From Conyzicola lurida (lineage in GTDB: Bacteria; Actinomycetota; Actinomycetes; Actinomycetales; Microbacteriaceae), in contig NZ_JACHMJ010000001.1 of assembly GCF_014204935.1 (NCBI RefSeq), positions 2,976,001 through 3,040,000 on the forward strand: DNA of 64,000 nucleotides. Reading direction: 5' to 3'. The position numbers and the translations under genes were made by a program. The stretch's first letter is position 1; the number at the start of each line of letters is the position of its first letter. This document shows positions 59,603 to 64,000 of this stretch, in pieces. The notes beneath the pieces are model-generated. The model was not told where the DNA came from. It did not search any database and was given only the letters and a program-made list of their open reading frames with translations.

Positions 59603-61785
59603 CGGGCGGCCACGCTGTCCGCGTGCTGCTCGGGCGAGCTGACGCCGGTGTAGACCACGCCGAGCGCGCGGGCCATCGCCTGGATGGTGAACGTGCGGGC
59701 CACCGTGTCGCGCGACTTGTGCGGGCGCGCGTCGGTCGTCGCCGGTTCGAGCGCCTCGAGCGACATCGCGTCGAGCGCGTCGCTCATCGAGGCGGCGAGA
59801 AGCGCGGGGTCGGAGGTGCGGGTGAGGAAGCCGGTGACGCCCTCCTCGACGTAGGTCGCGGGTCCGCCGCCGGCGGGGGCGACCACGAGCAGGCCGGCGG
59901 CCATCGCCTCGAGGATCGCGATGCCGAACTCCTCCTTCAGGCTTCCGCAGACGTAGACGCCGCCGGGCGAGGCGAGGCCGGGAACGCCGAAGCGCGCTGC
60001 GGCGACCCAGCGGGCGACCTCGTCATTCGGGCGGTGTCCGGGCATGAGCAGGCCTTCGGACGCGGCCGTCGAACGGGACACGGTGCGGTCGATGCGGTCG
60101 AGCTGCTCGAGCTCGTCTGCCGAGGGGTTTTCGAGGTCGCCGCCGACCAGCAGCAGGTTGGCGCGCTCGCGCAGCGGACCGTTGGCCCACGCCGCGGCGA
60201 CGGTCGCCATGCCCTTGATGCGGTGGAAGCGGCCGACCGAGATGAGCAGCGGCAGGTCGCGGCGCTCCTCGGGCAGCTGCGACAGCAGGGTACGCAACGA
60301 GGCGAGCGCGGGTGTGGCCGGGGCGCCGGCGGCGTGTTCGGCGGCCTCCTCGACGGCGCGGTCGACGACCGCGAGGTCGATGCCCTCGGGAACGATCGAG
60401 TGGCGCTCGGGGTGCGCCGTGATGTCGATACCGACGAGCTCGCGCATGTCGGCCTCGAGGTTGGGCCGCGGGAACAGCACGGTGTGCGCCGCATCGCCGG
60501 CGAGACGCTGCACCAGACGGGCGCGGAACCAGAAGTGTTCCTTCTCGTCGGTCTCGCCGAAGTTGGCGCGGGTCAGATCGCCGGCCATGTCGAGGGTGCG
60601 GATGACGGCGTGCGGGTCGGGCGCGACGGTGAACACCACCGGGATACCGAGGTCGCGCGCCACGTTGGCCGCCGCGAGGCTGCCCACGTCGGCCATGCGC
60701 AGGTGCAGCACGTCGACGCTTCCGGCGGCACGAAGGACACGACGGATGCCGCGTTCCGCAGCCACCCGCAACTGCCACGCGTCCGACGAGGCGACGGGCT
60801 CGCTCAGCAGGGGCACCGACGCGTAGGCGTGTCCGCGCACGGTCGAGCCGACCGACGAGAGGCTGTCGAGGGCGTCGGTGGCGCTGCCGCGCGAGAGCGT
60901 GATGACCCGCTGGATCGCGGAGTCGTCGGCCGCGGCATCCGCCCCGCCCGACGCGGCGAGCGCGTCGCCCAGCCGCACCAGCAGGGTCGCGATACCGCCG
61001 TTGTCGCCGCTGCCCGCACGGGTGAGCTGCGGGTCGATGTCGGCGTGCAGAAAGAGCTGGGCGACCGTGAGTCCGGTCTGCCAGGGTGCGCGCACGACCT
61101 CGGCAGCCGTGAGGTCGACGAGGGCGAGACGGGCGGCCTCGGCCACGAAATCGTCGCCGGCGGCGAGACGGGTCACGATGTCGATGCTCGAGGTGTCGCC
61201 GGCACGGTCGCCGAGTCCCGCGACGGCGGCGACGCGCACGACGTCGGACTCGGACTCGTTGCGCGCGATACGGATGAGCGCGGCGGTGGCGATGCGGCCC
61301 CGGGAGACGCCGAGCGACTCGACGATGCGGCGGCGGGCCCGGCTCTCGGTCACGCCGATGAGCGCGCTCTCGAGACCGATCGCGATCTGGTCGGGCGCGG
61401 ACGACGCCCACGACTGCAGGGTGCGCTGGGCGAGCATGCCGCTGAACCCGCCCTCGACGACGAGGCCGATGAGCCGGGCGATCGTGGTGAAACGAGGCAG
61501 ACGGGCGGAGAACGCCCAGGCCGCGTGTTCGCGCAGGTAGCCGCGGTCGCTGGAGAGCAGCTTGGCCAGCACGTCGTCGGCTTCGTCCTCGAAGACCTGG
61601 GCGAGCGCGTGGGTGGAGGCGATAGCGGTCAACTGGTCGTCGCCGTCGAGCGTGGCGGCGAGGACACGCACGGTGCGGGCGCCGCCGTTACGGCTCGCGA
61701 CGAACGCGAGCTCGTCGGCGACCCGCATCGCATCGACGATGTGGGTCGTCTGGCGCAGCTCGTCGAGAGAGGTCTGAATACCCAC
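59599..61785 (-). CDS. GT4 glycosyltransferase with N-terminal helical-repeat domain
   Basis: A 728-residue fusion. Residues 1-240 form alpha-helical repeats of HEAT/PBS-lyase type (for example LLSSDRGYLREHAAWAFSAR and ESDVVRVAAVAGLGDRA). Residues from about 310 form a GT-B fold. DVLHLRMADVGSLAAANVARDLGIPVVFT is the first Rossmann half, VGRFHRIKGMATV begins the second, and EEFGIAILEAMAAGLLVVAPAGGGPATYV (in pieces EEFGIAILEAMAAGL and GGGPATY) holds the E-x7-E donor motif. The repeat part may bind a protein or scaffold. It starts at GTG 61785 and is coupled to the GT1 gene. Confidence 0.88.
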   Translation of the reverse strand: MGIQTSLDELRQTTHIVDAMRVADELAFVASRNGGARTVRVLAATLDGDDQLTAIASTHALAQVFEDEADDVLAKLLSSDRGYLREHAAWAFSARLPRFTTIARLIGLVVEGGFSGMLAQRTLQSWASSAPDQIAIGLESALIGVTESRARRRIVESLGVSRGRIATAALIRIARNESESDVVRVAAVAGLGDRAGDTSSIDIVTRLAAGDDFVAEAARLALVDLTAAEVVRAPWQTGLTVAQLFLHADIDPQLTRAGSGDNGGIATLLVRLGDALAASGGADAAADDSAIQRVITLSRGSATDALDSLSSVGSTVRGHAYASVPLLSEPVASSDAWQLRVAAERGIRRVLRAAGSVDVLHLRMADVGSLAAANVARDLGIPVVFTVAPDPHAVIRTLDMAGDLTRANFGETDEKEHFWFRARLVQRLAGDAAHTVLFPRPNLEADMRELVGIDITAHPERHSIVPEGIDLAVVDRAVEEAAEHAAGAPATPALASLRTLLSQLPEERRDLPLLISVGRFHRIKGMATVAAAWANGPLRERANLLLVGGDLENPSADELEQLDRIDRTVSRSTAASEGLLMPGHRPNDEVARWVAAARFGVPGLASPGGVYVCGSLKEEFGIAILEAMAAGLLVVAPAGGGPATYVEEGVTGFLTRTSDPALLAASMSDALDAMSLEALEPATTDARPHKSRDTVARTFTIQAMARALGVVYTGVSSPEQHADSVAAR

Positions 61786-61902
61786 TGTCGTACTTCCTTA
61801 TCTGTTGACCATCTTCATTATCAACGGGAAGCCTGACCTCACGCCGCCAAGCCCCCGAACCAGTGAGGGCTTGTCAGCGCGATGCACAGCGAGTAGGTCG
61901 GA

Positions 61903-62364
61903 TCAGCCTTCTTCGGCGTCGTCGTCCGATCCCGTGTCGTCGGAGTTCGGAGCGGTGGGGCGTTCCTGATTGGTGCCGCTGCCGGGCATGTCCGGGCGGG
62001 TTCCATCGCCGGATTCGCGGGTGCCGTTCGGCCCGCCTCCGGGGAAGCCGCCTTCGCTCATGCCGGGACCGCCGGTCACGGAGCCGCCGTTCGGCAGCGC
62101 CAGACCGAGGAGCACACCGCCGCCGAAGAACAGCCCGGCGACGAGCACGGCACCGACGGCGATTCCGGCGATGGCGAGACCGCCGAGCTTGCGCTTCGGC
62201 TTTGCCGGGGGAACGACGGGAGGAGCCGGCGGGACCTCGGATGACGGAGCCGCGGTCGGCGCGGAAGCCGCGACCTCCGCGGGGAGAGCCTCGGTGTGCG
62301 CGACGGCTGTGGGCGTGGGGTCCGAGCCCTCGGGCTCGGGAATGGCTGCGACGGTTTTTTCCAT
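61903..62364 (-). CDS. Membrane-anchored Pro/Gly-rich protein, 153 aa
   Basis: Unrecognised. An N-terminal cytoplasmic Pro/Ala/Glu-rich region (70 residues), KPKRK, one helix (LAIAGIAVGAVLVAGLFFGGGVLLGLAL) given here only as LAIAGIAVGAVLVAGLFF, then a Gly/Asn/Asp-rich outer tail (GGPGMSEGGFPGGGPNG). Low complexity both sides suggests a linker or cell-wall-facing role. ATG 62364. Confidence 0.65.
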   Translation of the reverse strand: MEKTVAAIPEPEGSDPTPTAVAHTEALPAEVAASAPTAAPSSEVPPAPPVVPPAKPKRKLGGLAIAGIAVGAVLVAGLFFGGGVLLGLALPNGGSVTGGPGMSEGGFPGGGPNGTRESGDGTRPDMPGSGTNQERPTAPNSDDTGSDDDAEEG

Positions 62365-62425
62365 ACAGGCACAGTGCCCGGCGGGGCTATGCGCACCCTA
62401 TGTGTGCCGTACGAGTGGGCTGGGA

Positions 62426-63250
62426 CTACGCGCCGAGCTCGACGGCCCGCGCCAGTGCGGCGGCGGTCGCCCGGTCGAACGTGGCCTTGAAGCCGGCCCG
62501 CTCCAGTTCGGCGACGGCACGCTCGGTCGTGCCCTTGGGGCTCGTCACATTGATGCGCAGCTGAGTGGGCGACAGATCGGATGCCGCAAGCAGCTGGGTC
62601 GCTCCGATAAAGGTCCCGTCCACCATGGTCTTCGCCTGTTCCGCGGTGAAACCGAGGTCGACGGCCGTGCGGGTCAGTTCCTCGATCAGGTAGAAGACGT
62701 AGGCCGGGCCGGAACCCGAGATCGTGCTCAGCGCGTTGATCTGGCTCTCGGGGATCTCGAGCACCTCTCCCACGGTCTCGAACAGCGCCCGCACGACGGC
62801 GAAGTCGTCGTCGCTCGAGCGGGTTCCCGCGGCCAGCCCCGTGACTCCGCGGCCGACGACCGCGGGGGTGTTCGGCATCGAGCGCAGCACGACGCCGGGA
62901 ACGAGCGCCTCCATCGTCGCGATCGTCACGCCCGCGGCGACGCTCACCACGATCGCGTCGGGCTCGAGGCTGTCGGCGATCTCGGCGAGCAGGTCGGGCA
63001 CCATGGCGGGCTTCACGCCGACGAGCACGATGCGCGCGCCCCTCACGGCCACCTTGTTCGCGTCGGGGTCGATGCTCGTGGCCAGCGAGGTGACGGTGTC
63101 CGAGGCCAGCGCCTCCGCCTTCTCCGTCGACCGGTTGGTGACCCGGATGCCGCCCTCCACGGTCACCCCCGGCTGCAACAGTCCGCTGAGAATCGCGCCG
63201 CCCATCGATCCGGTTCCGAGGATGGCAATGGAGGGCAAAGTGATCGTCAT
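62426..63250 (-). CDS. proC: Pyrroline-5-carboxylate reductase
   Basis: A 274-residue enzyme for the final step of proline synthesis. It has the NADPH motif AILGTGSMGGAILSGLL, MPNTPAVVGRGVTGLA and SGSGPAYVFYLIEEL, and VTSPKGTTERAV. ATG 63250 has TAGGAT six bases upstream. It is divergent from the cation transporter with only 23 bases between the start codons. Confidence 0.96.
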   Translation of the reverse strand: MTITLPSIAILGTGSMGGAILSGLLQPGVTVEGGIRVTNRSTEKAEALASDTVTSLATSIDPDANKVAVRGARIVLVGVKPAMVPDLLAEIADSLEPDAIVVSVAAGVTIATMEALVPGVVLRSMPNTPAVVGRGVTGLAAGTRSSDDDFAVVRALFETVGEVLEIPESQINALSTISGSGPAYVFYLIEELTRTAVDLGFTAEQAKTMVDGTFIGATQLLAASDLSPTQLRINVTSPKGTTERAVAELERAGFKATFDRATAAALARAVELGA

Positions 63251-63256
63251 GCGACC

Positions 63257-63266
63257 ATCCTAAGAT
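63257..63266. promoter_or_regulatory. Overlapping back-to-back -10 boxes
   Basis: Plus strand ATCCTAAGAT: its complement reads TAGGAT for proC (63257-63262) and its right part reads TAAGAT for the transporter (63261-63266). The two boxes share the TA at 63261-63262. Spacers to the start codons are six and seven bases. Confidence 0.65.
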
Positions 63267-63273
63267 TGGCCCT

Positions 63274-64000
63274 ATGAGCGCATCCGGTGGGAACAGGGCA
63301 ATAATCGCGGCACTCCTCGCAAACCTGGGAATCGCGGTCACGAAGTTCATCGCATTCGCCTTCTCCGGCTCGAGCTCGATGCTCGCCGAGGGTGTGCACT
63401 CGCTCGCCGACACCGGCAACCAGGGCCTCCTGCTGCTCGGCGGCCGCAAAGCGAAGAAGAAGGCCAACGCCGACCACCCGTTCGGGTTCGGACGCGAACG
63501 CTACGTCTACGCCTTCGTCGTGTCGATCATCCTGTTCTCCATCGGTGGAGTCTTCTCCATCTACGAGGGCATCGAGAAGCTGCAGCACCCGCACGAGCTC
63601 GAGAACGCCTGGCTGCCGATCCTCGTGCTCGTGATCGCGATGAGCCTCGAAGGATTCTCCTTCCGCACCGCGATCAAAGAGTCGAACCACGTGCGCGGCA
63701 AGCAGGGCTGGGTGGCGTTCATCCGTCACGCGAAGGCCCCCGAACTGCCCGTCGTGCTGCTCGAAGACTTCGCCGCGCTCATCGGCCTCGCGCTCGCGCT
63801 CCTCGGCGTCGGCCTCTCCGTCATCACCGGCGACGCCACCTTCGACGCCATCGGGACCCTCGCCATCGGCGTGCTGCTCGTTCTCGTCGCGATCGTGCTC
63901 GGCATCGAGACGAAGAGCCTGCTCGTCGGCGAGGGCGCATCCGTCGCCGACACCGAGGCGATCCGCGCCGCGATCAACTCGCAGCCGCAGGTCGAAGCGC
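63274..64000 (+). CDS. Cation diffusion facilitator transporter (5' part only)
   Basis: The first 242 residues of a CDF (ZitB/CzcD-type) transporter; the gene runs off the window. Membrane-site motifs are EGVHSLADTGNQ (H-x3-D) and ELPVVLLEDFAALIGL; DHPFGFGRERYVYAF is the family loop. A cytoplasmic domain begins near the end. It exports Zn, Co or similar ions in exchange for protons. ATG 63274 has TAAGAT seven bases upstream. Confidence 0.93.
   Translation, partial: MSASGGNRAIIAALLANLGIAVTKFIAFAFSGSSSMLAEGVHSLADTGNQGLLLLGGRKAKKKANADHPFGFGRERYVYAFVVSIILFSIGGVFSIYEGIEKLQHPHELENAWLPILVLVIAMSLEGFSFRTAIKESNHVRGKQGWVAFIRHAKAPELPVVLLEDFAALIGLALALLGVGLSVITGDATFDAIGTLAIGVLLVLVAIVLGIETKSLLVGEGASVADTEAIRAAINSQPQVEA

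Overview
The window is about 64 kb of a high-GC actinobacterial chromosome, most likely from the Microbacteriaceae (Micrococcales). The evidence is composition and codon use, mycobacterial-type ferredoxin reductase FprA, a BldC-like small HTH protein, the 32-residue bS22-type protein, a full menaquinone (not ubiquinone) pathway, system II cytochrome c biogenesis, an archaeal-type AspRS, and many leaderless genes with a TANNNT box 6-7 nt before the start codon. No phage, transposase, CRISPR array or replication origin was seen.

Layout. 1-6.5 kb: end of a sugar ABC importer (binding protein, two permeases, no ATPase), a GH78 alpha-L-rhamnosidase and a convergent zinc alcohol dehydrogenase. 6.5-9.1 kb: small genes (GNAT-like, BLUF photosensor, unknown, ferritin-like) and tRNA-Met and tRNA-Thr. 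9.2-12.9 kb: two divergent GH13 enzymes. 13.1-15.4 kb: M23 peptidase with an upstream ORF, and an inositol-phosphatase-like enzyme. 15.4-27.6 kb: an IclR regulator divergent from a ten-gene operon encoding a branched-chain-amino-acid-type ABC importer, an MmgE/PrpD protein, a cysteine hydrolase, two polysaccharide-deacetylase-like proteins, an MFS exporter and an Old Yellow Enzyme. I read this as an undescribed catabolic pathway, perhaps for a cyclic amide or imide. 27.8-34.3 kb: tRNA-Tyr, LacI regulator, lytic transglycosylase, yajQ, a cardiolipin-synthase-like gene, and an AAA+ gene bracketed by 36-bp direct repeats, followed by a hairpin-rich gene-poor stretch. 34.3-47 kb: fprA and the menaquinone genes (polyprenyl synthase, menG, menF, menD, menA, menE, menB, menC) with ppk2 and small membrane proteins among them. 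47-51.6 kb: cytochrome c maturation operon. 51.7-57.3 kb: aspS, small genes, bS22, BldC-like, ArsR, and a Ktr potassium uptake pair. 57.4-64 kb: three glycosyltransferases, one fused to helical repeats, a membrane-anchored protein, proC, and the start of a cation diffusion facilitator running off the end.

The menaquinone genes supply the respiratory quinone and the Res/Ccs genes build c-type cytochromes, so 34-52 kb is largely electron-transport biogenesis. The left half is mainly carbohydrate and small-molecule catabolism. Three families of intergenic palindromic repeats and an over-represented 9-mer (GGATGCCGC) run through the window.
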